Below, piece by piece: positions 49,190 to 57,167 of a DNA stretch of 64,000 nt; positions within the stretch are counted from its first letter, which is position 1, and every line of letters starts with the position of its first letter. The position numbers were made by a program, and so were the translations under genes. Source of the stretch: Pseudomonas sp. KNUC1026 (GTDB lineage Bacteria > Pseudomonadota > Gammaproteobacteria > Pseudomonadales > Pseudomonadaceae); assembly GCF_021650705.1 (NCBI RefSeq), contig NZ_CP087138.1:2170001-2234000 (forward strand). The letters run 5' to 3'. The notes under the pieces are model-generated. The model did no database searches. It was not told where the DNA came from and saw only the letters and a program-made list of their open reading frames with translations.

Positions 49190-49591
49190 TCACAGCGCAC
49201 AGTTACGCCGGATCGCAGCATTGACCAGCCGTTGCAACTGCGCCACCGACCAAGGCTTGACCAGGTAGGTGGCGGTCTCGGGATAGCGCTTGGCAGGGTT
49301 ACGCGGGTAACCGCTCAACACGATGATCTTGAGGTCTGGCCGTGCCTGGGCGACCGCCCAGGCCAGGTCATGGCCATTACGCCTGCCGGGGGTCATGACA
49401 TCAGTCACCACCAGGTCCCAGGCAGCCGGGTCTTGCTCGAACAGCGCCAGGCCTTCGTCGGCACTGGTAGTGATAACGGTATCCACGCCCAGGTCCTCGA
49501 GCGCCAGCGCCACCAGTTCGCGAACGATGTCTTCATCCTCCACGACCAGCGCGCGAGGTAGCGAGCTGGGCACGGCTATGGGTTGGTCCAT
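49190..49591 (-). CDS. Single-domain response regulator
   Basis: A 133-residue protein that is only a receiver domain. The acidic pocket is VVEDED, the phospho-acceptor aspartate is in DLVVTDVMTPG (about residue 65), the threonine/serine switch is in IIVLSGYP and the lysine in YLVKPW. No output domain and no kinase gene are adjacent. It may serve as a phosphate relay partner of one of the hybrid kinases. ATG 49591 begins MDQPIAVPSSLPRALVVEDE. Confidence 0.9.
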   Translation of the reverse strand: MDQPIAVPSSLPRALVVEDEDIVRELVALALEDLGVDTVITTSADEGLALFEQDPAAWDLVVTDVMTPGRRNGHDLAWAVAQARPDLKIIVLSGYPRNPAKRYPETATYLVKPWSVAQLQRLVNAAIRRNCAL

Positions 49592-49758
49592 TGGGTAAAA
49601 CCTTGCTATGGGGTCCGCAGTAGTAGTCCACTCGATGGCCGGAAGGTTCCTTTCGTCATCCGACCAGCGGCAAACCGTCACCTCACAGCGACAGCCCACA
49701 TTCAAGCGCAACGGCGCGCGCTCCGATAAACTGATTGAGGCTGAATGAGGATCCGGTC

Positions 49759-50088
49759 ATGAATACGCTCCCTGCCAGGCTCACCCAGTACTTCGAAGTT
49801 CACTACGTATTGCACGGCGTGAAAAAAGTCATCGTGGTCGAAAAAACCAGCATGTCCGAGCTCGACGCCTGGATCTGCGCCATGCTGTACGCGGTGGGCG
49901 GGCAGCATCAAGGCATGGTCCGTGAAAGCCGGTTCGAGCGCGTCAGGGAACTGGCCCTGGCCGAGGGGCTGGACAAAGTGCGCTGGAACCGGATTCAGAA
50001 GATGGACAAGACTCGCCCCAGTCTGTTTTTTTATGGGGAAGTGATGGCACAGGGGATTTTCATGAAGGCGCGGGAGAGCAATCCCTGA
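49759..50088 (+). CDS. Small Pseudomonas protein, possible DUF6555
   Basis: A 109-residue protein beginning MNTLPARLTQYFEVHYVLHG. The FEVHYVLHGVKKVIVVEKTSMSELDAW block (quoted in part: VHYVLHGVKKVIVVEK) resembles the small DUF6555 family found in pseudomonads, followed by a basic region KVRWNRIQKMDKTRPSLFFYG. No function is known. GAGG lies 8-11 bases before the ATG. Confidence 0.55.
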   Translation: MNTLPARLTQYFEVHYVLHGVKKVIVVEKTSMSELDAWICAMLYAVGGQHQGMVRESRFERVRELALAEGLDKVRWNRIQKMDKTRPSLFFYGEVMAQGIFMKARESNP

Positions 50089-50254
50089 TAAACCTCGACA
50101 GGGCTTGCCAACGGGCGTTTTACGCGTTTACCCCCAACGATGCATCCGAGGATGTTGTTGCTTGCAGTAGCATCCGATCAAAACCAACTGATGCGGAACT
50201 TGATGGCATAACCAGCGGGCAACGCCGGTGCAGTTGCGCTGAGCGGACACAAGG

Positions 50255-51019
50255 TTGAAACCCCATGGCCTGGATGCGTCGTACCTGTCGCAGATCCTGA
50301 CCGGGCACCGCAACCTGGGTGAAAAGGCGGCCGCCACGCTCGAGCAGAAAATCGGCTTGCCGGCGGGCACACTGGTCAGCCCTGCCCCGGCCAGCGACGT
50401 TGCGCCGGGCGACGCCTCGCCGGGCAACGCTTCGCCCGGCGTGTCAGCGGCAGACAAACTGATGCAGGCGCTGTCGCGGGTCAAAGGTTTCTCCCTCGCT
50501 GCACGCCACCGGATCGCCGCAGCCGCGCGTGAGCGCGCCGAAGATGAAGCGGCCGCGCTGGTGCCCGCAAACCTCTCCAACCTGCGCCCGCGCAACGAAG
50601 AGATCCTGATCCCGCAATACGACATCCGCGGCGCCATGGGCCACGGCCAGGTACCGGCCGACTACAACGAAGCGGTGCGCAATATCGTAGTCCGCGAGCA
50701 AACGCTGCGTGAGAAAGGCGTGAGCTACACCGCCGCCACCGCGCTGGCGATGATCACAGGCTGGGGCCAGAGCATGGAGAGCACGATCAACGATCAAGAC
50801 CTGGTGGTGGTCGACCGTGGCGTCACCGACTTCATTGGCGAAGGCATCTATGTGGTCACCTGGCACCAGGAGCTGTACATCAAACGCATCATGCGCCTGG
50901 ACGAGGACCACTACCGGCTGATCTCCGACAACCCCCATTACGAGAACCAGACCGCCCGCATCGATGACGTGGCGTTTCACGCCAAGGTGCTGCTGGTGTG
51001 GAATGCGCGCAAGGTCTGA
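50255..51019 (+). CDS. S24 LexA/CI-like repressor, damaged N-terminus
   Basis: The visible frame gives 254 residues: the end of a helix-turn-helix (LDASYLSQILTGHRNLGEKA), a low-complexity linker (SDVAPGDASPGNASPGVSA, from a short DNA repeat), and an S24 peptidase domain with the catalytic serine in GWGQSMEST and lysine in LYIKRIMRL. Such repressors self-cleave after DNA damage. The frame upstream reads WHNQRATPVQLR in the same phase but is cut by TGA at 50240, and the first HTH helix is missing. So the real gene probably starts near 50190 and has an indel or base error; the TTG at 50255 is only the nearest open start. Confidence 0.75.
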   Translation: MKPHGLDASYLSQILTGHRNLGEKAAATLEQKIGLPAGTLVSPAPASDVAPGDASPGNASPGVSAADKLMQALSRVKGFSLAARHRIAAAARERAEDEAAALVPANLSNLRPRNEEILIPQYDIRGAMGHGQVPADYNEAVRNIVVREQTLREKGVSYTAATALAMITGWGQSMESTINDQDLVVVDRGVTDFIGEGIYVVTWHQELYIKRIMRLDEDHYRLISDNPHYENQTARIDDVAFHAKVLLVWNARKV

Positions 51020-51028
51020 GCCCGCGCA

Positions 51029-51331
51029 TTAAAAGGGTGGCTCGTCTATCAGCTGCATCTCGTCCATATGCTCAGGCCGCCAGTCATGATCGGAAATCGC
51101 CTCCCAGCTCACGGTGAACGAACCATCATCGTTTGGGGTGATCGCCACGCCCTCGGACTGCGCGATCAGCTCCTGAATGGCGGCCCAGGCCTGGTCATCG
51201 TCGCTGTCGAGGCGGTGCACGGTCAGGCGGCGGTCGAGCTGCACCTGGGGCGAGGTCAGCATGGTCGAAATCCTTAACCCAAGGCGATCCACAGCACTCA
51301 ACGCCTGATGCCCTTCCTTTTGTACCGCCAT
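51029..51331 (-). CDS. DUF1654 family protein
   Basis: A 100-residue protein with the DUF1654 pattern SAVDRLGLRISTMLTSPQVQLDR, AWAAIQELIAQSEGVAITPNDDGSFTVSW (quoted: LIAQSEGVAITPNDDGSFTV). The family is nearly confined to pseudomonads and is often found near phage-type repressor genes. GGAG lies 8 bases before the ATG at 51331. It converges with the repressor gene, 9 bases apart. Function unknown. Confidence 0.8.
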   Translation of the reverse strand: MAVQKEGHQALSAVDRLGLRISTMLTSPQVQLDRRLTVHRLDSDDDQAWAAIQELIAQSEGVAITPNDDGSFTVSWEAISDHDWRPEHMDEMQLIDEPPF

Positions 51332-51410
51332 GTCACACTCCGAATAACTGTATACACATCCAGTATTGGGTAAGCATAGCGCCACTCTGAAACAAAAGTA
51401 AGCCCTTGTG

Positions 51411-51710
51411 TCAGGGTTGTAATCGGGTTTTCAGAGACTGCCTGACACGCTCGATGGCCTGGGAGCTTACGTCTTCGCGAAAGCACAGAGGCGCCCGCCC
51501 GCCGGGCCGGCTGTAGGCACTGCGCTTACCGCAGCGGCTGCCGTTGCTCGCCAGGTTGTAAGGGCACGGGCAGTTGCCGGGGTATTGGGCGATCGACTGG
51601 TCGATCAGTTGCTGAGCGATCTCATCGTCGGTGGGGTTGCTTGAGCGGGCGTGAGCGGTGGTGGCCAGGCACAGGGCGAGGCTGGCGAGGAGCAGGTTCA
51701 GGAGGCGCAT
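51411..51710 (-). CDS. Small exported protein, hypothetical
   Basis: A 99-residue protein with a clear signal peptide (MRLLNLLLASLALCLATTAHA, cleavage after AHA). The mature part has DDEIAQQLIDQSIAQYPG followed by NCPCPYNLASNGSRCG, a four-cysteine segment, and an end rich in basic residues. It should be periplasmic, probably with disulfides. CPCPYN-type proteins of this size recur in proteobacteria, but no function is known. Confidence 0.75.
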   Translation of the reverse strand: MRLLNLLLASLALCLATTAHARSSNPTDDEIAQQLIDQSIAQYPGNCPCPYNLASNGSRCGKRSAYSRPGGRAPLCFREDVSSQAIERVRQSLKTRLQP

Positions 51711-51803
51711 GGTGGCGAGCGTTCGAGTGACTGATGGCACTCTGGTTATAGTGGCAAAGCCATTACATCGCCACTATCAGATTTGGGAGGTGAGGGTTTC
51801 GCC

Positions 51804-52319
51804 ATGAACGCATCGGAACCGCTAAAATCTCGCTCCCATTTCCCCGGCCTTGGAGCCTGTGTGAAGCAGTATCGCGGTTTGATCATCTTCCTTGCCTGCG
51901 TTGCTCTGGGCTTCGTTACCTTGCAGGTCTGGCACCAGCGAGAGGCCCCCGCCGAGCGTACAGCTCACCGCGAGCGCGCGCTTCAGGCTATCGCCACGAT
52001 CTACAGGATCGAAATGCGCAAAGCCGAGATGGACGGAATCCGGGTGGTGAACGTGGGCTACGACAACAACGTGATGACGTTCGACTATCAACTGAAGGAG
52101 GCCATTCCTGCGCAGACTAGCCATAGCGAACTGTTGGCTGCTCTGAAGAAGGGGGCGATGGAGGACAGCTGCACCCTTGAACCGCTGGCGCGGCACATCT
52201 CGGAGGGGTTGATGGTGGTGTACAGGCTGGCGGATGTTGATTCCAACGTACTGGGGCAGGTACGCGTGGGGAGCAGTGATTGCGCTAGTGCTCAGGGCAA
52301 TCCACCCGTGCGGGGGTGA
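51804..52319 (+). CDS. Membrane-anchored hypothetical protein
   Basis: A 171-residue protein with one N-terminal span (GLIIFLACVALGFVTLQVW at about 30-48) and a periplasmic remainder of about 120 residues (ALQAIATIYRIEMRKAEMDG, VVNVGYDNNVMTFDYQLK, CTLEPLARHISEGLMVVYR). The fold of the last part is not recognised. GGAGGTGAG lies 9 bases before the ATG at 51804. Confidence 0.7.
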   Translation: MNASEPLKSRSHFPGLGACVKQYRGLIIFLACVALGFVTLQVWHQREAPAERTAHRERALQAIATIYRIEMRKAEMDGIRVVNVGYDNNVMTFDYQLKEAIPAQTSHSELLAALKKGAMEDSCTLEPLARHISEGLMVVYRLADVDSNVLGQVRVGSSDCASAQGNPPVRG

Positions 52320-52463
52320 GGCTGGATGGGGGCTTGAGCCTGTCGGGAGAGACGGGTGAATGCAGGCAAGCCCCAGCAGGTCAGGTTCACCTGTGACAGC
52401 ACGGGCATGCGTTGGTCAGATAGCCTATGCCCGACACCCTGACCAAAAAGCGCGGAAAAAGAA

Positions 52464-52491
52464 AACCCCGCAAGCGCTAGCCTGCGGGGTT
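52464..52491 (-). terminator. Rho-independent terminator after tRNA-Cys
   Basis: A 9-base stem (AACCCCGCA with TGCGGGGTT) with a 10-base loop is followed on the minus strand by TTCTTTTTCC. It lies 9 bases past the tRNA 3' end. Confidence 0.85.
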
Positions 52492-52499
52492 CTATGGGG

Positions 52500-52573
52500 T
52501 GGAGGCCGAGGTCGGAATCGAACCGGCGTAGACGGATTTGCAATCCGCTGCATAACCACTTTGCTACTCGGCC
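52500..52573 (-). tRNA. tRNA-Cys (GCA)
   Basis: On the minus strand the acceptor arms GGCCGAG and CTCGGCC pair, with discriminator T and an encoded CCA. The anticodon loop TTGCAAA gives anticodon GCA, and the T-arm reads CGGTTCGATTCCG. The terminator lies directly downstream. Confidence 0.96.
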
Positions 52574-52842
52574 CCAAGTTGAAAACCAGACAAAAATCAT
52601 CTGACCTTCAAGAAAAGCACCTGACCCGGACATGAATCACATCGCTAACCTATTGATTAGCAAGCATTTTTGACAGCCCGTGTCAGCAATGGACGCAATT
52701 CTGGACTGCTGGCCCTATGTTGTCAACCGCCTGGTAAAGAAAATATTTCCACCCCGCCTCACCGCGCCGATGGTCGCACGCAGTGAACCCCGTCCGTTGC
52801 TCGGGCATCCTTTTCAGAGAGTCGAAGCAGAAGGCGCATTCC
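52574..52842. other. Intergenic region upstream of the ClpP-like gene
   Basis: These 269 bases hold no convincing gene. They include an AT-rich patch at about 52635-52670 (TAACCTATTGATTAGCAAGC) that may be the promoter of the ClpP-like gene or of tRNA-Cys. Confidence 0.4.
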
Positions 52843-53394
52843 ATGGCTATCCACATCGTGCACTTCACAGGCCCCATCCACTCGGCAACCTGCGGCCGGT
52901 TGATCGAGGTGTGCTCGCAAGCGGTCGAGCAGAAGGCCGAGGCGATCATCCTCAACATCGCCACCATGGGCGGCGAGGCAAGCTACGGTTTCACCTTGTT
53001 CAATTTCCTGATCGCGCTACCGGTGCCGGTGCACACGCACAACCTGGGCACGGTGGAGTCGATGGGCAACATCATTTACCTGGCTGGCAGCCAACGCACG
53101 GCTTGCGAGCACAGCAAGTTCCTCTTTCATCCCTTCCATTGGAACCTCAACGGTGCGATCGACCATTCGCGCATGGCTGAATACGCCATGAGCCTGGATT
53201 ACGACCTGGAGCTGTATGCTCGTATCGTGGAAGAGCGCACCCAGGGCGCATTGCTGTCGCTCCCCACACGCGAATGCCTGATTGCAGCACCGATGATTCT
53301 CGACGCGCACAGCGCACTCGACTATGGCCTGGCCCATCGTGTCGAACCGGCCGCCTATCCTGCCGGCGCGGTCACCCATGTCGTCCACAATTGA
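52843..53394 (+). CDS. ClpP/crotonase-fold protease-like protein
   Basis: A 183-residue protein with the ClpP fold. The SxGN-type nucleophile block is GTVESMGNIIYLAGSQR (serine at about residue 76), the histidine lies in FLFHPFHW, and an acidic third residue is plausible but not certain. It lacks the N-terminal loop of true ClpP and would act alone or with an unknown partner. It is not the main clpP, which pairs with clpX. It sits ahead of stress-related genes. Confidence 0.8.
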   Translation: MAIHIVHFTGPIHSATCGRLIEVCSQAVEQKAEAIILNIATMGGEASYGFTLFNFLIALPVPVHTHNLGTVESMGNIIYLAGSQRTACEHSKFLFHPFHWNLNGAIDHSRMAEYAMSLDYDLELYARIVEERTQGALLSLPTRECLIAAPMILDAHSALDYGLAHRVEPAAYPAGAVTHVVHN

Positions 53395-53625
53395 CGAAGT
53401 ACTTTTATGCTCCGCGATAATAACCGCCACACCCACTAACCCGCTTCAGGAATACCTCTACGGGGGCAAGCGGCTGTACATGTATCGGGTAGTAGCAAAG
53501 AGACATAGTCACCATTCGTCAGCGTGAAAACAATAATTTGGAATCCTTGCTCTACCGCCCTCCTCTCATTCAATGCATCGCACGACAAACGATGCTTCCC
53601 AATAAACGAGACGAGGAAATCAATC
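53395..53625. other. Intergenic region upstream of the KGG protein gene
   Basis: No gene is supported in these 231 bases. The sequence is AT-richer than its neighbours near 53520-53620 and likely carries a promoter of the stress type. No motif is named. Confidence 0.35.
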
Positions 53626-53820
53626 ATGAGCAACTCGAATCCAGGCAACTTTTCAAACGATCGCGAAAAGGCTTCCGAAGCGGGAAAAAAAGGCGGCAAG
53701 GCCAGTGAAGGCAAGGCCTCCAGCGATGCTGGCCACGCCGGAAGCAAAGGCGGCGGCAACAATTTCGCAAACGATCGTGAAAAGGCATCAGAGGCTGGCC
53801 GCAAAGGCGGGCGTAGTTGA
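53626..53820 (+). CDS. KGG-repeat stress protein
   Basis: A 64-residue glycine- and lysine-rich hydrophilic protein with two copies of the FSNDREKASEAGKKGGK motif (residues 9-25 and 47-63) and a shorter copy DAGHAGSKGG between. This is the KGG / GsiB-type desiccation and general-stress family, thought to protect proteins as a disordered shield. A perfect terminator follows. It is free of neighbours on either side. Confidence 0.92.
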   Translation: MSNSNPGNFSNDREKASEAGKKGGKASEGKASSDAGHAGSKGGGNNFANDREKASEAGRKGGRS

Positions 53821-53834
53821 ATACTGATACCTGC

Positions 53835-53879
53835 AATCGGCAATGGGCTGGCTTTTACGCTTATTGCCGATTTTCTTAA
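53835..53879 (+). terminator. Rho-independent terminator after the KGG gene
   Basis: A perfect 10-base stem (AATCGGCAAT with ATTGCCGATT) with an 18-base loop is followed by TTTCTTAA, 14 bases after the stop. Confidence 0.8.
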
Positions 53880-53964
53880 TTACTTTCCGACCGCACTGCC
53901 ATCATTGGCAACCGCTCATTTCTAATTGCAACTCTACCTGTTTGAAAAAGTTCAGGATATCCAG

Positions 53965-54822
53965 ATGAAAGATTACCCGCGCCCCCCTTTCAAGGTGCAG
54001 CCACAACGTACGCCTGGCGATCAATACAAGATGGACCCCGTGCCCGACTGTGGTGAAGAGAGTTACCGCGGCCATGGCCGGCTGGATGGCAAGGTCGCTT
54101 TGATCACGGGTGCTGACAGCGGCATCGGCCGCGCTGTGGCCATAGCATTCGCCCGTGAAGGCGCCGACATCGCCCTGGCCTACCTGGATGAGCATGAAGA
54201 CGCCCGCGACACCGCTGCCTGGGTCGAGCGCGCCGGCCGGCAGTGCCTGCTGCTGCCCGGCGACCTGCAACACCTTGCACAATGCCAGAGCACGGTCGAG
54301 AAGACCGTGGAGCGCTTCGGCCGCATCGATGTGCTGGTCAACAACGCCGCGTTCCAGATGACGCACCCGACGCTGGAAAGCATTCCCGACGAGGAATGGA
54401 CACGCACCTTCGATATCAACATCACAGCGATGTTTCGCATCTGCCAGGCAGCCGTTTCGCACATGCCGCGCGGCGGGTCGATCATCAACACCAGCTCGGT
54501 CAACTCCGACATGCCTCGCCCTGACCTGCTGCCCTACGCCAGCACCAAAGGCGCCATCGCCAACTTCAGCGCCGGGCTGGCGCAACTGCTCGGCGAGCGT
54601 GGCATCCGCGTGAACAGCGTTGCGCCCGGGCCGATCTGGACGCCGCTGATCATCGCCACCATGACGCCTGAAGCCGTTGAGTCGTTCGGTGCCGAAACCC
54701 CGCTGGGCCGGCCCGGCCAGCCGGTGGAGCTGGCACCCGTCTACGTGCTGCTGGCCTCGGATGAAGGCAGCTACCTCTCCGGTGAGCGCTTCGGTGTCAC
54801 CGGCGGCCGGCCGATCCTTTAA
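53965..54822 (+). CDS. SDR-family oxidoreductase
   Basis: A 285-residue short-chain dehydrogenase with the N-terminal extension of the glucose / ribitol-dehydrogenase-like stress group (PPFKVQPQRTPGDQYKMDP). The NAD(P) motif is LITGADSGIGRAV, the NNAA motif is VLVNNAAFQM, and the catalytic Tyr-Lys is PYASTKGAI with the serine in INTSSVNS. These proteins are often induced by general stress. It precedes the FdhA-like gene by 36 bases, likely one operon. Confidence 0.92.
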   Translation: MKDYPRPPFKVQPQRTPGDQYKMDPVPDCGEESYRGHGRLDGKVALITGADSGIGRAVAIAFAREGADIALAYLDEHEDARDTAAWVERAGRQCLLLPGDLQHLAQCQSTVEKTVERFGRIDVLVNNAAFQMTHPTLESIPDEEWTRTFDINITAMFRICQAAVSHMPRGGSIINTSSVNSDMPRPDLLPYASTKGAIANFSAGLAQLLGERGIRVNSVAPGPIWTPLIIATMTPEAVESFGAETPLGRPGQPVELAPVYVLLASDEGSYLSGERFGVTGGRPIL

Positions 54823-54858
54823 CGCCTTATCCCCCTATTCCTTCGTTGGAGAAACACC

Positions 54859-55998
54859 ATGAAAGCCATCGTCTACAACGGCCCTGAAGATGTCAGCGTC
54901 CAGAACGTGCCAGATGCCCGAATCGAAAAGCCCACCGACGCGCTGATCCGCATCACCACCACCAACATCTGCGGCTCGGACCTGCACATGTACGAAGGCC
55001 GCACCTCGTTCGAGACCGGCCGTGTGTTCGGCCATGAAAACCTGGGTGAAGTGATCGAGGTGGGTGCCGGCGTGGACCGCGTCAAGGTCGGCGACCGCGT
55101 GTGCCTGCCGTTCAACATTGGCTGCGGGTTCTGCGACAACTGCGAGCGTGGGCTGACCGGCTTCTGCCTGACTGCCAACCCCGGTAGCGCAGGCGCTGCC
55201 TATGGCTTCGCCGAAATGGGCCCGTACCAAGGCGGCCAGGCCGAGCTGCTGCGCGTACCCTATGCCGACTTCAATTGCCTGGTGCTGCCGGAAGACGCGC
55301 AAGAGCGCGAAGACGATTACGTGATGTTGTCGGATATTTTCCCCACCGGCTGGCACGCCACCGAACTGGCCGGCCTGTTACCGGGTGAGAGCATCGCCAT
55401 TTACGGCGCAGGCCCGGTGGGCCTGATGGCTGCCCACTCTGCAATGATCAAAGGCGCCTCGCAGGTGTTCGTGGTCGACAGCCACCCCGACCGCCTGGCG
55501 CTTGCCGCACGCATGGGCGCCACGCCCATCAATGCGCTGGAACAGGAAGCGGTCGAGCAGATCATGAACCACACCAATGGCCGTGGCACCGACCGGGGTT
55601 GCGAGTGCGTGGGCTATCAGTGCTGCGACCGCCACGGCCATGAAGCCAACCACCTGACCATGAACAACCTGGTCGCCTCGACCAAGCCCACCGGTGGCAT
55701 TGGCGTGGTGGGTGTGTTCGTGCCGCAGGACCCGGGCGCAAGCGACCCGCTGGCCAAGGAAGGCAAGATGGCCTTCGACTTCGGCTCGTTCTGGTTCAAA
55801 GGCCAGCAGATCCGCACCGGCCAGGCCAACGTCAAGGTCTACAACCGCCGCTTGGCCGAGCTGATCCACCACGGCCGCGCGCAGCCGTCGCAGATCATCT
55901 CGCACCGCCTGAAACTCGATGAAGGCCCGGCGGCTTACCGCCACTTCGACGAGCGAGATGAAGGCTGGACCAAAGTGGTGCTCAAGCCTGCGGCCTGA
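54859..55998 (+). CDS. Zinc-dependent dehydrogenase, glutathione-independent formaldehyde dehydrogenase-like
   Basis: A 379-residue medium-chain dehydrogenase. The catalytic zinc ligands are in NICGSDLHMYEGR and VFGHENLGEV. The structural-zinc loop is GCGFCDNCERGLTGFC. The NAD fold has IYGAGPVGLMAAHSAMIKGA. The CECVGYQCCDRHGHEANH block is a marker of the glutathione-independent formaldehyde dehydrogenase branch (FdhA). It could detoxify formaldehyde or another aldehyde. It follows the SDR gene closely. Confidence 0.9.
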   Translation: MKAIVYNGPEDVSVQNVPDARIEKPTDALIRITTTNICGSDLHMYEGRTSFETGRVFGHENLGEVIEVGAGVDRVKVGDRVCLPFNIGCGFCDNCERGLTGFCLTANPGSAGAAYGFAEMGPYQGGQAELLRVPYADFNCLVLPEDAQEREDDYVMLSDIFPTGWHATELAGLLPGESIAIYGAGPVGLMAAHSAMIKGASQVFVVDSHPDRLALAARMGATPINALEQEAVEQIMNHTNGRGTDRGCECVGYQCCDRHGHEANHLTMNNLVASTKPTGGIGVVGVFVPQDPGASDPLAKEGKMAFDFGSFWFKGQQIRTGQANVKVYNRRLAELIHHGRAQPSQIISHRLKLDEGPAAYRHFDERDEGWTKVVLKPAA

Positions 55999-56027
55999 GC
56001 CACCCCGGCAAGGGTGTAAACGGCCAC

Positions 56028-57056
56028 TCAGGCCGGTTGGCCAGCCTTGACCAGCACCACCTTGCCGATCATGTCGCCAGCCTCTACCAGCGCGTGCGCT
56101 GCAATCAGGTTGGCGGCATCGATGCCTTCGATGCGCTGCGTCAGCGTGTGCCGAATGCTGCCCTCGTCCACCAGCTCCGCGACGCGCCGCAGCAATGCGT
56201 GCTGGCGGCTGATGGTGGCCGTGGTGTAGATCGGGCGCGTGTACATCAGCTCCCAGTGGATCGAGATCGACTTGCCCTTGAACGGCGCGATGTCCAACCC
56301 GACCGGATCATCGATCAAGGCGAACTGCCCTTCAGGGCGCAGCACTTCAGCGATCTGCTTCACGTAACTCGCACTGTCATTCAAGCCCACCACATGCGTG
56401 ACCTGGCCCAGGCCCAACGCTGTCAGCTGCGGCGCCCAGGGCTGAGAGTGGTCGATGACCTGGTGGGCACCATGATCGAGCACCCACTCGCGGCTGCGTT
56501 CGCGTGACGCCGTGCCGACGATGGTGACACCGGTCAGCCGGCGTGCCAGCTGAGTGATGATCGAACCCACGCCACCCGCCGCACCAATCACCAGCAGCAC
56601 TTGGTGCTCGGTGGGGTCGGCCTCGTGGATGCGCAAGCGGTCGAACAGCAGTTCCCAGGCGGTGATGGTGGTCAGCGGCAATGAAGCGGCCTGCGCGAAA
56701 CCGAGCGAAGTCGGCATGGGGCCGACGATGCGCTCGTCCACGGCGTGCAGCTCGCTGTTGCAGCCGGGGCGCGTGATATCGCCGGCGTACCACACGCGGT
56801 CCCCCACCTTGAAACGGCTCACGGCAGGGCCGGTGGCGACGACCACGCCTGCCGCGTCCCAACCCAGAATGCGCGGCATGCCGTCGGCAGGCAAATCGCC
56901 CCCCTTACGAACCTTGGTGTCGACCGGGTTGACCGATACGGCTTTCACCTCCACGAGCAGGTCGTGCTCGCGCAACACCGGCTCGGGCAGATCTACAGCT
57001 TGCAGGGCATCAGGATGGTCAATGGGCAGATTCTTGAAAAAGCCGAAGGCTTGCAT
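56028..57056 (-). CDS. Zinc-free quinone-oxidoreductase-like dehydrogenase
   Basis: A 342-residue medium-chain reductase of the quinone oxidoreductase branch. It lacks the zinc-ligand cysteines, has the NADPH fold VLLVIGAAGGVGSIITQLAR, and the VNPVDTKVRKG and GWDAAGVVV blocks. It likely reduces a quinone or enone with NADPH. It is convergent with the FdhA-like gene 29 bases away, and the ClC gene follows on the same strand about 110 bases downstream of its start. Confidence 0.9.
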   Translation of the reverse strand: MQAFGFFKNLPIDHPDALQAVDLPEPVLREHDLLVEVKAVSVNPVDTKVRKGGDLPADGMPRILGWDAAGVVVATGPAVSRFKVGDRVWYAGDITRPGCNSELHAVDERIVGPMPTSLGFAQAASLPLTTITAWELLFDRLRIHEADPTEHQVLLVIGAAGGVGSIITQLARRLTGVTIVGTASRERSREWVLDHGAHQVIDHSQPWAPQLTALGLGQVTHVVGLNDSASYVKQIAEVLRPEGQFALIDDPVGLDIAPFKGKSISIHWELMYTRPIYTTATISRQHALLRRVAELVDEGSIRHTLTQRIEGIDAANLIAAHALVEAGDMIGKVVLVKAGQPA

Positions 57057-57167
57057 GGTCGGTATCCTTTGCGAGTCAGTGGATGCAGGCCCGCACGATA
57101 GCCCCTCTTCGAGCCTGCAAAAACCGTCTGATCCACAAAGACTTTCTTCATTTCGCAGTGAATAACG

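Noticed and set aside
50395..50450. Short tandem repeat as a possible regulatory array
   Set aside because: The CGCCGGGCGACGCCTCGCCG-type repetition lies within the repressor coding frame and simply encodes its Gly/Ala/Ser/Pro linker.
45728..52573. Integrated prophage between tRNA-Leu and tRNA-Cys
   Set aside because: Only a lysozyme, a repressor and a DUF1654 gene are phage-like. There is no integrase, terminase, capsid or tail gene, and no repeated tRNA end was seen.
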